Source of the DNA: PLanc-01 sp035342095
GTDB taxonomy: Bacteria; Planctomycetota; Phycisphaerae; Sedimentisphaerales; Anaerobacaceae
Length of the DNA stretch: 64,000 bases
Assembly (NCBI GenBank): GCA_035342095.1
Contig: DAOQWL010000022.1
Span: 1-64,000 of the forward strand
Direction: 5' to 3'
Numbering within the stretch: the first letter of the stretch is position 1; each line of letters begins with the position of its first letter. Under the pieces are notes generated by a model. That model ran no database searches and was not told the DNA's origin. It worked only from the letters and a program-made list of their open reading frames with translations. Below are positions 1 to 8,473 of the stretch, in pieces. The translations under genes were made by a program, and so were the position numbers.

Positions 1-638
1 TTCTCCCATTCGCCATCGAACCACATGATGCCCAGCGGGCCGTAGTTCTCGATGATCTCGCGGGTCTGGTTCTTGAGGTACTCATAATACCGCGGCATGT
101 TCGGATTGGGTTTCTCGGTCCGTCCGCCGGGACTGCCCATCGGGTAGTCGGGGTGACGCCAGTCGCAGATGCTGTGGTACGTGCAGAACTGCACGCCGTG
201 CTTCTTGCAGGCGTCCGAGAGCTCCTTGAGCACGTCGCGACGGAAGGGCGTGTTGCCGATGTGGTAGTCCGTGTACTTCGAAGGCCACAGGCAGAAGCCG
301 TCATGGTGCTTGGACGTGACGACGAGGTACTTCATGCCTGCGTCCCTGGCGGTCTGCACCCAGGCTTCGGCGTCGAACTGCGTCGGATTGAACTGCTGGT
401 AGAGCTGGTCGTATTCCTCGGCGGGCACCTGCGCCCCGCGAGACCAGCCGATCTCAGTCCCCTTGAGACTGACCGGTCCCCAGTGGACGAAGAGCCCGAA
501 CTTCATGTCCCGCCACCGCTGGATGTCGGCGTCGCTCGTCTTGAGAGGGCCGGGCTGTGCCCAACTCGTGCTGGCCAACGCCAGGGACAGGCAGGCGATG
601 CGGATGACATGACTTCTCGCGGGTTTCGATCCCACCAT
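1..638 (-). CDS. alpha-L-fucosidase, GH29 (partial, 3' end outside window)
   Basis: Only the first 212 residues are inside the window; the gene runs off the left edge. The ATG at 638 opens a signal peptide (ARSHVIRIACLSLALAS, cleaved near SWAQP). GH29 landmarks follow in order: GLFVHWGPVS, the SKHHDGFCLW block, FCTYHSICDW and IMWFDGEWE, where Asp208 is expected to be the catalytic nucleophile by family precedent. The enzyme should release alpha-linked L-fucose from fucosylated glycans outside the cytoplasm. It lies 39 bases downstream of the 51-residue membrane protein and symporter, so uptake and hydrolysis may be co-expressed. Substrate linkage cannot be read from the sequence. The family call is very secure. 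Confidence 0.93.
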   Translation of the reverse strand, partial: MVGSKPARSHVIRIACLSLALASTSWAQPGPLKTSDADIQRWRDMKFGLFVHWGPVSLKGTEIGWSRGAQVPAEEYDQLYQQFNPTQFDAEAWVQTARDAGMKYLVVTSKHHDGFCLWPSKYTDYHIGNTPFRRDVLKELSDACKKHGVQFCTYHSICDWRHPDYPMGSPGGRTEKPNPNMPRYYEYLKNQTREIIENYGPLGIMWFDGEWE

Positions 639-677
639 GATCGGCTCCTTTCCAGTTGGTTTCAGGTCGAAGGGGGG

Positions 678-833
678 TTACTCCGCAGACTCATTGGGCG
701 TGGCGGGCGTCGGGGAAGAGGCCGGTTGATCGACGCGCCAAGCCGCCCGGATCAGGGCGACAGCGACCCACACGCCGCTGAGAATAACCACCGTGGCGGC
801 GACAATGACGAGTGTCAAAAGGCCAAACTTCAT
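678..833 (-). CDS. 51-residue membrane protein, symporter small accessory-like
   Basis: A 51-residue protein with one hydrophobic segment (residues 4-31, starting KFGLLTLVIVAA) followed by a short Pro/Ser/Thr-rich cytoplasmic-type tail. Its ATG overlaps the symporter stop codon as ATGA (positions 830-833), a strong sign of translational coupling. Small one-helix partners encoded directly after sodium symporters are known, for example MetS beside MetP; that this protein plays the same role is inference from size, topology and overlap, not from sequence identity. The next gene downstream is the fucosidase. The alternative reading is a longer protein beginning farther upstream in this frame (1025), which would be mostly antisense-like overlap with the symporter and is unlikely. 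Confidence 0.7.
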   Translation of the reverse strand: MKFGLLTLVIVAATVVILSGVWVAVALIRAAWRVDQPASSPTPATPNESAE

Positions 834-2224
834 GGATTCGAGCCTCCCCGAAACAGGCCCTGGAGGCCGTGCCCCACGGCGTAGGCTGCCAGTGAACAGA
901 CCAAGGCGGGCAGAACCGCGCCCACGTCGGTCGGAAAGATCATCTCCAACTGGAGCAGGATGGGCACGACGGTGCCCACGATCATGGACAGGATGCCGGC
1001 CAGAGGACGCGGCCTGCGGAGCCACAGGCCGAGAATCAGGGCGGGCAGGATCGCGGGCGCCCAGATCTTGTAGCAGATCAACAATCCCTCGATGACGCTG
1101 GGGACGAACGCGGCCATGCCGGCCGCGACCGCTGCGATGGCCACGGTCGAGTACCGTCCCGCGATCAGCGCCGCACTATCCTGGCGGGCGGTGAACCGTC
1201 GCAGGATGTCCTGGGTGAACACGACCGCGCCGGCATTCAGCAGCGAGTCCAGGCTGGACAGGACGACGGAGACGAGCGACACCAGCAGCAGAGCATACGC
1301 GGCGTGGGGCATGGTCGCCTTGACGAGGGTCAACAGGACGTAGTCCTCGCCGGTGCCGGCGGGCACGAACGGTTGGGCGACGATGCCCAACGCGATCATC
1401 ACGGTGAACCACAGAGCGCTGAACAAACCGGCCAGAACGAATCCGTTGCGGGAGACCACTGTGGTCCTGGACGCGAGGGCCAGATTCGCGTAGGGCGGAA
1501 TCAGGGTCTCCCCGAGGAAGAACGCGGTGACGAAGCCGACGATCTCCAGCAGCGGCGTGGTCTCGAATCCGTGGGTCGTCGCGGCCACGGCGTGCTGATA
1601 GAAGGCCGTCAGGCCGCCGTCGAGGTGGAATAACAGCTCGTACAGCAGAATGCCGGGCAACAGCAACGCGAACAACGCGAAGTGATAGGCGTCGGTGATT
1701 ACGCTGGCCCGGAGGCCGCCGAAGGCGGTGTAGGAGGTCGTCACGATTGCGACGACGGTGACGGAGAGCCATCGCGGCAGGCCGAAGATGTCGTTCAGGA
1801 CGACGCCGCCGGCGCTGATCATCACGGCGGAAAACAGGGTACACACCAGGACGGAGATGATCCCCGCGAGGACCTGGCATTGGGGGCCGTACTTCTGCCC
1901 GAACACGTCGCCCAGGGTGCAGCAGTCCTTCAGTTCGCGCAAGCGGGGCGCCACGAGCCAGCCGACCAGGATGTTCTGGAGGGAGTAGGCCAGCCCGATC
2001 AGCAGGAACAACAGGCCGCTGCGGTAGCCCCGGCCGACGAATCCGATGGAAAACGCCGGACCCACGTAGGTGGCGCACAGGCTCCCGAAGATCAGCGACA
2101 GAGGCAGCGCCCGACGGGCGACGGAGAAATCCTCGTACTCGCGCGCGGTGCGAGCGCGCGCCGCGACGACGATCAGCGCGATCACGTAGCCTACCACGAA
2201 CACCGTCGAGAGAACCACAGGCAC
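830..2224 (-). CDS. sodium:solute symporter (SSS family)
   Basis: 464 residues with about thirteen hydrophobic segments from the first residues to the C-terminus, the length and layout of the SSS/SLC5 family that couples sodium entry to uptake of sugars, amino acids or vitamins. Family-like features include the early YEDFSVARRALPL stretch, the GxxxxxxGPAFSIGFVG segment, and the SSLDSLLNAGAVVFTQDI motif in the region of helix 8, typical of the sodium site. The proposed start is GTG at 2224. It sits between the editing-domain protein upstream (72-base gap) and the overlapping small membrane protein downstream. The neighbouring fucosidase suggests a sugar substrate, but this is only context. Confidence 0.88.
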   Translation of the reverse strand: MPVVLSTVFVVGYVIALIVVAARARTAREYEDFSVARRALPLSLIFGSLCATYVGPAFSIGFVGRGYRSGLLFLLIGLAYSLQNILVGWLVAPRLRELKDCCTLGDVFGQKYGPQCQVLAGIISVLVCTLFSAVMISAGGVVLNDIFGLPRWLSVTVVAIVTTSYTAFGGLRASVITDAYHFALFALLLPGILLYELLFHLDGGLTAFYQHAVAATTHGFETTPLLEIVGFVTAFFLGETLIPPYANLALASRTTVVSRNGFVLAGLFSALWFTVMIALGIVAQPFVPAGTGEDYVLLTLVKATMPHAAYALLLVSLVSVVLSSLDSLLNAGAVVFTQDILRRFTARQDSAALIAGRYSTVAIAAVAAGMAAFVPSVIEGLLICYKIWAPAILPALILGLWLRRPRPLAGILSMIVGTVVPILLQLEMIFPTDVGAVLPALVCSLAAYAVGHGLQGLFRGGSNP

Positions 2225-2296
2225 AACCCTATCGCCGTCCCTTGAGTCATCCGCATTGCCTCCGCCGGCTCAACGGGGGCCCAGGCGGAAGCCTTC

Positions 2297-3376
2297 TCAT
2301 TCATGCCCTTCCTGAAACGCCTCCTCCTCCAGCTCGCTGATCGCGGCGTCCAGGTCGGCCTCCGTGCGAATCCACCCGAATCGTGTGTCGACGAGAAACG
2401 CGCTGTACCATTGGATCAGGTTCTTCGCGAAGTCGTCGTCCCTGCAGTACAGGCCGAAGGAGATCTCACCCGCATGAGATTCCGCCTTCCGCGGCTTTTG
2501 CGGAAAGGCCAGCAGCCCGGCGCTGCGGGTGATCAGGAACTCGAGGTCGGAGACCTTGCTGTTGTAGATCTTCAGCCGGCCTGACTCGATGGCCTCCGGG
2601 AACCGGCGGAACAGGTGCCTTGCTGCGTTCGAGAAGCCCGGGACGCTCAGGTTCATCGCCCGATGCACGCGAACGTCCGGATACTCATGGAGGATCGTGT
2701 GGAGCTGGCTGAGGTAGTCGTCCATGGGCTGGCGTTCGCCCTCGAACAACATGCAGGTCCACAACTCTCCCTGGCCGCTGGCGTCGAGCTGCTCTTCGAG
2801 CATCCTCTTGGCGGTTTCGTAGGTGTCGCGACGGTTGCCGAGCACCTTCAACTGGCGTTCCGTCAGGACCTGCGCCCAGACGGGCATGTCGCTGGGCAGC
2901 GATTCCGGCGGGCAGACGCCCAGGCGGGTCATCAGTCGGAGGAACTGCTTGTGCTCCGACCCGTAGAACCGCCGGCCAACCACGCTGCCGACGTTGCCGT
3001 TGCACTCCAGGCCGTACCGTTTGTGATAGCCGAACGACAGGCGGTGTACGTCCTGACCGCGCTCCTTGAGCAGCTTCTCCAACTCGCAGATCAGGAAGAT
3101 CGCCTGCTTCTCCGGCGCCTTGTCGATTGACAGATGCACGTTGGGGCACAGGACGATCGGTCGTTTGCCCAACATGTTCAGCAGAGAGCCGATCTCAGCG
3201 ACCACCTGCTCCAGCTCCTCGCGGCCGTCATAGCGCTCGACGCAGACGAAAACCACCAGCACATTGTTGAAACTCACCCGCGCCTGAGGCGGGGAGATCG
3301 TGGCCGGATCGATCCTCGTGCTCGGTTCCTTGTCCTCGAAGTAACAGGAAGAACACTGATAGCTGTCCAAAATCAT
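2297..3376 (-). CDS. archaeal-type threonyl-tRNA editing-like domain fused to PLD-like domain
   Basis: 359 residues. Residues about 36-135 resemble the N-terminal editing domain of archaeal threonyl-tRNA synthetase (tRNA-Thr_ED, DTD-like fold): NNVLVVFVCVERYD, then IVLCPNVHLSIDKAPEKQA, then DVHRLSFGYHKRYGLECNG. In the archaeal domain the His of HLS and the Lys of FGxxK line the editing pocket; here they are His81 and Lys119, and the 38-residue spacing matches my memory of the Pyrococcus domain. A later acidic pocket residue seems replaced by Val. No synthetase core follows. Residues about 204-292 (LWTCMLFEGERQPMDD to SAGLLAFPQ) resemble the non-catalytic PLD-like sensor domains, without an HKD motif. 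It lies 24 bases after a small unknown gene in a sigma-factor run. Function unknown; the domain call is by eye. Confidence 0.6.
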   Translation of the reverse strand: MILDSYQCSSCYFEDKEPSTRIDPATISPPQARVSFNNVLVVFVCVERYDGREELEQVVAEIGSLLNMLGKRPIVLCPNVHLSIDKAPEKQAIFLICELEKLLKERGQDVHRLSFGYHKRYGLECNGNVGSVVGRRFYGSEHKQFLRLMTRLGVCPPESLPSDMPVWAQVLTERQLKVLGNRRDTYETAKRMLEEQLDASGQGELWTCMLFEGERQPMDDYLSQLHTILHEYPDVRVHRAMNLSVPGFSNAARHLFRRFPEAIESGRLKIYNSKVSDLEFLITRSAGLLAFPQKPRKAESHAGEISFGLYCRDDDFAKNLIQWYSAFLVDTRFGWIRTEADLDAAISELEEEAFQEGHE

Positions 3377-3400
3377 AGGGATGCGTCGATTCCGTATTCC

Positions 3401-3709
3401 TTACTGCAGGTTCACGTGACTGCGGCTGGGACTCCGCGTTGACGCCTGAGCCTTCTTGATCCGGGACGCAATCCCCGCGTCAACGCGCGAAATAAAAAGG
3501 CCGACGTCCGGGGTCATCACCTTGTCGCCGAACCCGGCGCTGTTCATCAGTCGCACGATCTCCGTCGCGTCCCAGAAGTCCCGGGACTCGCTGATCCGCC
3601 TGGCTTCGTCGCGGGTCAGCGACTTCAGAAAGGTCGGCAGGCACCCGTCGCGAAGCGACGAGGCATAGTCGGCCAACAATTCCTGGATCTCTCGATCTGC
3701 GTTCATCAT
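3401..3709 (-). CDS. small protein of unknown function in sigma-factor operon
   Basis: 102 residues, charged and predicted helical, no signal peptide or membrane segment (starts MMNADREIQELLADYASS). It is preceded by a GGGAG-type ribosome site about 13 bases before tandem ATG codons. It lies 66 bases after the sigma factor and 24 bases before the editing-domain protein, so all three are probably co-transcribed. A role as anti-sigma or partner of the downstream protein is possible from position only; no motif supports it. I do not recognise the family. Confidence 0.6.
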   Translation of the reverse strand: MMNADREIQELLADYASSLRDGCLPTFLKSLTRDEARRISESRDFWDATEIVRLMNSAGFGDKVMTPDVGLFISRVDAGIASRIKKAQASTRSPSRSHVNLQ

Positions 3710-3775
3710 GTGTAAACCACTCCCATCTTGCGATCCCCCGGGCGATTGGTCGCGGCGGGGGGCCGGGGAAGATCG

Positions 3776-4360
3776 TCAGTCTTCCCCACCAGAAGCCCTG
3801 CAATGTTCCTTCAGCATTTCTCTCAATTTCAAAATCGTCCGAAACTCCAGCATCTTCACCGCGCCGACCGTCGTCTCGAGCTGGTTGGCGATCGCCCGGT
3901 TGGACATCCCTTCCATCCACAGCTCGATGGCCTTGCGTTCCCGGGCCTTGAGCTTGCCGAGCATCTTGTGCAGGAGCTGCTTGAGCTCCTCCTGCGAAAT
4001 CAGGTCGCACAATCCCAGGTCGGGCGCCATCAGGTTCTGCAAGTCGTCCTGAGACAGGGACGCCCTGCGGTTCATCCTGCGATACACCTCGCGAAGACGC
4101 TTGCGCATATAGTACAGGTACACCGTCCGGAGCAGGTGCCTGTCGTCCTCGATGTCCCGCAGGTGATCCGGGTTCTCCCAGATGTCCGCGTACACGTCCT
4201 CCAACACATCTTCACATTCCACTTCGTTGCCGAGGTAGCGATGCAGATGCCCGATGAACGGGGCAAAAGTCGCCCTCACAAAAGGCTCCATGGCTCGGCG
4301 ACGCGACTCGGTATCAGAGGCCGTCAGTTGCTTTAGAGCGTTACGCAGCCGCTTATCCAT
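3776..4360 (-). CDS. RNA polymerase sigma factor, sigma-70/ECF-like
   Basis: 194 residues. Residues about 20-95 look like region 2 (YLGNEVECEDVLEDVYADIW, matching the helix that contacts the -10 element and core), with a basic stretch YMRKRLREVYRRMNRRAS after it. Residues about 130-190 form region 4 with a helix-turn-helix (RERKAIELWMEGMSNRAIAN followed by TVGAVKMLEFRTILKLR). This is the two-domain layout of ECF sigma factors, which redirect RNA polymerase to a small regulon. It heads a minus-strand run with the small protein and the editing/PLD protein. No recognisable anti-sigma with a membrane segment is adjacent. Confidence 0.85.
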   Translation of the reverse strand: MDKRLRNALKQLTASDTESRRRAMEPFVRATFAPFIGHLHRYLGNEVECEDVLEDVYADIWENPDHLRDIEDDRHLLRTVYLYYMRKRLREVYRRMNRRASLSQDDLQNLMAPDLGLCDLISQEELKQLLHKMLGKLKARERKAIELWMEGMSNRAIANQLETTVGAVKMLEFRTILKLREMLKEHCRASGGED

Positions 4361-4597
4361 GTCCGGCTTTTCATTCTCCTATACTGGTTGCTTGGACCCC
4401 GCCGAAACCCGGCGCTCTCGCGCCGACGGGTGCGGGCGACACATCCCGCATGGCTCCATTTTACCGCCAGGATCCAAGGAGTTCAACCGGCTTGACCTCC
4501 CGTGCGTCCATCTCCTCTCGGGTCCGCCTCTGAACGTTGTCGTGCAACCCGACCCGAGGCCACTTCAGAACTTACCGGGCGTCCCTTCGGGACGCGA
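4361..4597. other. 237-base gap with a compact hairpin
   Basis: No gene is supported here. It separates the end of the Tyr-rich TPR gene from the sigma-factor gene, both on the minus strand, so it should hold the terminator of the former and the promoter of the latter. The only clear structure is the hairpin at 4579-4595. Confidence 0.5.
4579..4595 (-). terminator. hairpin just after the 4598-7342 gene
   Basis: GCGTCCC-TTC-GGGACGC is a perfect 7-bp stem starting two bases beyond the TGA stop of the minus-strand gene. There is no T-run on the minus strand after it, so it could be an mRNA 3' stabiliser or a Rho-linked end rather than an intrinsic terminator. Confidence 0.4.
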
Positions 4598-7342
4598 TCA
4601 GACGCGATGACAGCCCAAGCCCCTCCACTGTAGGTACACAGCGCCCCAGGCCAGCAGGACGATCCCAGCGAAGACCCCCCAATCCGCTCGCAGATACCGC
4701 CCGATGCCGCGGATCAGACCCGCGGGCAGACCCGTCAGGGCGTTCCCCACAGCGCCGGAGGACTGCGGAGCCTGGCCCGATGCCTTGCTGCCGCTCGTCG
4801 GATCGACCACGGTCCCTGCCGGGAGGTCGGTCTTGTCCCCGGCGGGCGCCTCCTGAGGCTGAGCCTCCGGGACAATCCCGGCGGGACTGTCGGGAGTCTC
4901 CTCGGGCTGAGCCGGGGCGGCGGGAGTCGCTGCGTTCGGCTCGGCCGCGACAGCCAACTTCGTCACGACCGGGCCTGCCGTGGCGACCCCGGAGGTCGCG
5001 GCCGCTGCGCTGGTCACCGTGTCTTTCTTCTTACTGGCTTCGCTCTCGATTCGATCGAGCAGTCGGAGCAGGGTCTTCGCCGACTCCGCGTTCTTCAGGT
5101 CCTGCCTGGCGATTTCCAGGGGCTCGCGGGCATAACCCGTCTCGCCTACGCCCAGCAGGTGATACCCGAGGAGAAGCTGCATGTCGCCGTCGTAGGCGAA
5201 CTGATCGAGCTTCTCCACGAGATCCTCGATCTGTGCGAACAGGATGTCGTCGTCGGCGTACAGGCCGCGAGGATAAAACACGCCTTCCTTCTCCGGCGAC
5301 ACCCGGCTCAGCGCCGTTCGCAGGATCTCGGCCGACTCAGTATACCGCCCGTCCGCGAACAGCGCCTGGGCGTGTGCGAACGGCAAGATCATATCGTCGG
5401 GCGACGAACGCATGGCCTGCTCGAACTCTCCTGCGGCCTCGCCGTACCGACCGGCCTCGAAGCTCTTGACGCCTTCCTCGAATCGCGTGTCGGCCAGCGT
5501 CGCAGCGGCCGGTTCCGCCGCTTGGTTGTCCAACTTCTCGCGGACGTCCGCCCACGTGCTGCGATCCACCGGCGGCGCCTCGCTCGGGACGACCGTCTGG
5601 GACGTCCCGCTTGCGTAGGTGCCATCCGCATTCGTGTAGTAGTTGTATGTGTAGTAGTTGTAGTTGCTGGCAGTCACTTCCTGGGCGATGGGGTAGTACC
5701 CGTACCATTCGTACGGATGCCAGCCGTACCAGTAGTAGCGTACGTACGAGTAATCCCAGGGCCACCAGCCGCCCAGACTGACGAACACATACTTGCGGTG
5801 GTAGTACGGATACACATGACGGAAGACCCTGTACGGGCCAAAGCTGTAATAGACCGGGTAATAGTAGTGCGGCCAGACCACCCGATGGTGGAGCCGCCAG
5901 GAATGGTCGTAATAGGAGTATGTGCGTCGGTAGTCATGCCGGATCAGATCCGGTCGATCATAGTACCGCGGATGCGGGCGAGGAGGCGGCGAGACGTGTC
6001 CATCGCCCCTCGTCCGCGGGTCCCCGGACGGCAGGGCGCTCGGTCGCGACTGCCTGGCCAGGCGAGACGCCAGCACCTCCCGGCGATCCTGGGCTTTGAC
6101 GTCCTGCTGTCTGACCGCGGCGGCCGGTGTCATATCGGTCCGGGACCGCTGAACGGCAGACGGGACCTGCCTGTCTCCCAGACGGCTCCGCAGCACGGTT
6201 CGGCTGTGGACGTTCTCGGTCGCGCCAACGGAACCCGGTCGCTCGGCGGATGCCGTCGGGCCCTGCGAGCGTGAGCCGGCCGAACCGCTGGGATCCTGCC
6301 TGCCACCCAGGACTCGCTGGCGGTTCTCGGTGAACTCACCGGCGGGACGTCGGGGCCCGTCGCTCGCGCGATCCGTTGAGGTTGTCGTTGGGGAGGAGAC
6401 ATCCTGTCGCGGTGTGGAAGGGCTGGTTCCACCCTCCTTCCGTGTGGACCCGATCCTCGACGAGTACCGTTGGGATGCCGAGCTTTCACGGTTGACCTCG
6501 ATCCCCGACCGGGTCCTGCTTTCCTGAGTTGGCGATCTGACGCCCGACGAGGGAGCGGACGGCGTCTCGTCGCCGATCCGGCCGCCGATTCGACTTCGAC
6601 TCACTGAACTTCCGTCAACGCGGGAAATGGGTCTCTGTGCGTCGGTCGCGATGCCCATGGAGCCTTCGCCGGAGGACAGTCCCGAGTAGGACTGTTGCGA
6701 TGGACTGGTTGTAAACGACCTGGTCTGGCTCGTCGAATTCTGCCGAACGGAAGGAGTCGGGCTTTGTGAACCGACGGTCCCGCCGATGGAGCGTTCGCCA
6801 GTCGAAGGCGTCGGAGCAGACGGCTGCGACGGGCTGGTCGTGAACGACCGACTCCGGCTTATCGAGACGTTGGAACGCACCGACGGCGTCGAACCGCTCG
6901 GACCGATGGACGGAGACGACCGGCTGACCGACGGGCTCGGACGGCTCGCGGAGATCTGCGGGGAGGGCGCCGAACTCACCGAAGACCGAGGACTTGGCGA
7001 GACCGACCTGGGCACACTGGGGGATCGTGTCACCGTTCCGCTGCTCGACGGGCTCGACCTCGGAGCAGGACTGAATGACCGCGAGGGAGACGGCGCCGCA
7101 CGATTGACACTGGGAGACTGTGAGGGCGTTCTCGCCGGGGCCGACGGATTCGAAGCCCGACCGCCCGAACTGGACCGGGAACTCTCGCCGCCGGAGCCCC
7201 CTCGGTTGCCGGGCTGGCCAAGGGCCGGTAATCCGCCCAGCAGCGTCATCCCCATCAGGGTGGCGACCATCACGGTTCTCGCAACGTAATGCCTGGGGTT
7301 GTGGAGCCCCACGGATCGAGATGACTCTCTTATGGCAAACAT
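4598..7342 (-). CDS. secreted Ser/Pro-rich, Tyr-rich TPR protein with C-terminal anchor
   Basis: 914 residues. A signal peptide is followed by about 400 residues of low-complexity Ser/Pro/Arg sequence with repeated blocks such as SRSFTTSPSQ. A segment of about 110 residues (roughly 460-575) is extraordinarily rich in Tyr, His and Trp (for example YYWYGWHPYEWYGYYPI). TPR-like helices follow (SFEAGRYGEAAGEFEQAM, then FAHAQALFADGRYTESAEIL), then an Ala/Pro-rich linker and a C-terminal hydrophobic helix (WGVFAGIVLLAWGAVYLQW) with a basic end. The start has AAAGGAG six bases before the ATG. The plan suggests a surface or envelope protein tethered at the C-terminus, with the Tyr-rich part possibly for adhesion or cross-linking. 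Function is unknown. Confidence 0.75.
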   Translation of the reverse strand: MFAIRESSRSVGLHNPRHYVARTVMVATLMGMTLLGGLPALGQPGNRGGSGGESSRSSSGGRASNPSAPARTPSQSPSVNRAAPSPSRSFSPAPRSSPSSSGTVTRSPSVPRSVSPSPRSSVSSAPSPQISASRPSPSVSRSSPSIGPSGSTPSVRSNVSISRSRSFTTSPSQPSAPTPSTGERSIGGTVGSQSPTPSVRQNSTSQTRSFTTSPSQQSYSGLSSGEGSMGIATDAQRPISRVDGSSVSRSRIGGRIGDETPSAPSSGVRSPTQESRTRSGIEVNRESSASQRYSSRIGSTRKEGGTSPSTPRQDVSSPTTTSTDRASDGPRRPAGEFTENRQRVLGGRQDPSGSAGSRSQGPTASAERPGSVGATENVHSRTVLRSRLGDRQVPSAVQRSRTDMTPAAAVRQQDVKAQDRREVLASRLARQSRPSALPSGDPRTRGDGHVSPPPRPHPRYYDRPDLIRHDYRRTYSYYDHSWRLHHRVVWPHYYYPVYYSFGPYRVFRHVYPYYHRKYVFVSLGGWWPWDYSYVRYYWYGWHPYEWYGYYPIAQEVTASNYNYYTYNYYTNADGTYASGTSQTVVPSEAPPVDRSTWADVREKLDNQAAEPAAATLADTRFEEGVKSFEAGRYGEAAGEFEQAMRSSPDDMILPFAHAQALFADGRYTESAEILRTALSRVSPEKEGVFYPRGLYADDDILFAQIEDLVEKLDQFAYDGDMQLLLGYHLLGVGETGYAREPLEIARQDLKNAESAKTLLRLLDRIESEASKKKDTVTSAAAATSGVATAGPVVTKLAVAAEPNAATPAAPAQPEETPDSPAGIVPEAQPQEAPAGDKTDLPAGTVVDPTSGSKASGQAPQSSGAVGNALTGLPAGLIRGIGRYLRADWGVFAGIVLLAWGAVYLQWRGLGCHRV

Positions 7343-7601
7343 CGCAATACTCCTTTCTCCCCGGCGGCAGCACTGTCGGCGAGCCTCATCTCCCCACCCG
7401 GCCGACCGCCGGCACTCGACACGTCCAACAGGATCGCGTCGAATGATACCCTGACTGGAGGCTCACCCTGCAACTCTACGGTTCTCCAGGTCTTTCCTGT
7501 TCACCAGTATAAGGCGTTGTCGGCACACGGAGTTACGAAAAAAAGTGAGATCTGTGAAGGGAAGGAGGAATTGGCCAGGAATTGCGGTTTGGCAGACCTT
7601 C
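7343..7601. other. 259-base gap upstream of the Tyr-rich protein
   Basis: Non-coding as far as I can see. It should contain the minus-strand promoter for the gene ending at 4598. A TATACT-like -10 lies at 7507-7512 on the minus strand, but the expected -35 is poor. A run of seven A residues on the plus strand (near 7541) gives a T-run just after the next minus-strand gene, without a clear stem. Confidence 0.35.
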
Positions 7602-8282
7602 TCACATGTCGGGGACCGCTTCCGGGTAGAACTGGCCCGTCGGGCTGATCTTGAAGACGTAGATCAGGCCCTCCTTGAGCGGCTGATACACGGCGTTGCC
7701 GTAGATGGCCCGGATGCCGTATTCGTGGAGCTTCTCCGGATCGTTGGCCAGCTCCCAGATGCTGGACCAGAACAACTGCCGATGCGGGATGGGCAGTGCC
7801 TCCAGCAGGCCGCTGTACCGCCTGGGTTCGGCGCCGGGCTCTTCGATCGGAAACCCATCGTCCGGAGGCATCTTCTCGCCGTAGACGCGGCGCCAGAGGT
7901 ATAGAGCTCGAGACGTCCCGTCGCTCACCATCTTGTCGTCGAACTTGACGATCACGGCGTCGAAATGGACGACATCGCCCTCAATGGTGTATTCCTTTTG
8001 CAGAATGACCTTGGTCTTGTCGTTCCGGGCCGTCTCGACGAAGCGGATCGTGGTCAGCAGCCGGCCGTTCTCGCGGCGCTGCGAGATCACTTTGGCGTAT
8101 CCGATCTGGTCTTCGGCGGTCAGGTTGGCGATGGCCTGCCGGAGCTGTTTGTTCTCGGTGAGCAGATCGTGGAGGGTCATCGCGCCGCGGTAGATGCCCG
8201 GCCAGACGAATGCACCGGCCACGATGGCCATCGTGACGAGACCCAGCAGGGCAAAACGCATTTTTCTGAGCAGTAACGCCAT
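7602..8282 (-). CDS. membrane-anchored protein of unknown function
   Basis: 226 residues. An N-terminal transmembrane helix (FALLGLVTMAIVAGAFVW, residues 11-28) is followed by a short coiled-coil-like stretch (LHDLLTENKQLRQAIANLT) and a mostly beta domain of about 160 residues with no motif I know. The N-terminal anchor with a heptad segment recalls periplasmic or inner-membrane scaffold proteins, but nothing assigns a reaction. It is transcribed on the minus strand, away from the lipoprotein gene at 8474. Open reading and composition support it as real; function not recognised. Confidence 0.65.
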   Translation of the reverse strand: MALLLRKMRFALLGLVTMAIVAGAFVWPGIYRGAMTLHDLLTENKQLRQAIANLTAEDQIGYAKVISQRRENGRLLTTIRFVETARNDKTKVILQKEYTIEGDVVHFDAVIVKFDDKMVSDGTSRALYLWRRVYGEKMPPDDGFPIEEPGAEPRRYSGLLEALPIPHRQLFWSSIWELANDPEKLHEYGIRAIYGNAVYQPLKEGLIYVFKISPTGQFYPEAVPDM

Positions 8283-8406
8283 CTATTCCCGATCCAACAG
8301 GCCCAGGACGCCGTGACGAACTCCGGGTGTCCGATGTTTCATCGGCCCGCGCAAACCGGTTTCTGCATTGAAATGCCCTTGGAATCCCAACTTTCGCCAT
8401 TCCCCA

Positions 8407-8435
8407 TTGCGTTGTGGGACGATATCACCTATTAT
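8407..8435 (+). promoter_or_regulatory. possible sigma-70 promoter of the M14 lipoprotein gene
   Basis: TTGCGT at 8407-8412, a 17-base spacer, and TATTAT at 8430-8435, about 38 bases before the ATG at 8474. Matches are fair, spacing ideal. Confidence 0.4.
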
Positions 8436-8473
8436 GACGACTCAAACAGGATCGGTTGGAAGGATAGAGGCCT

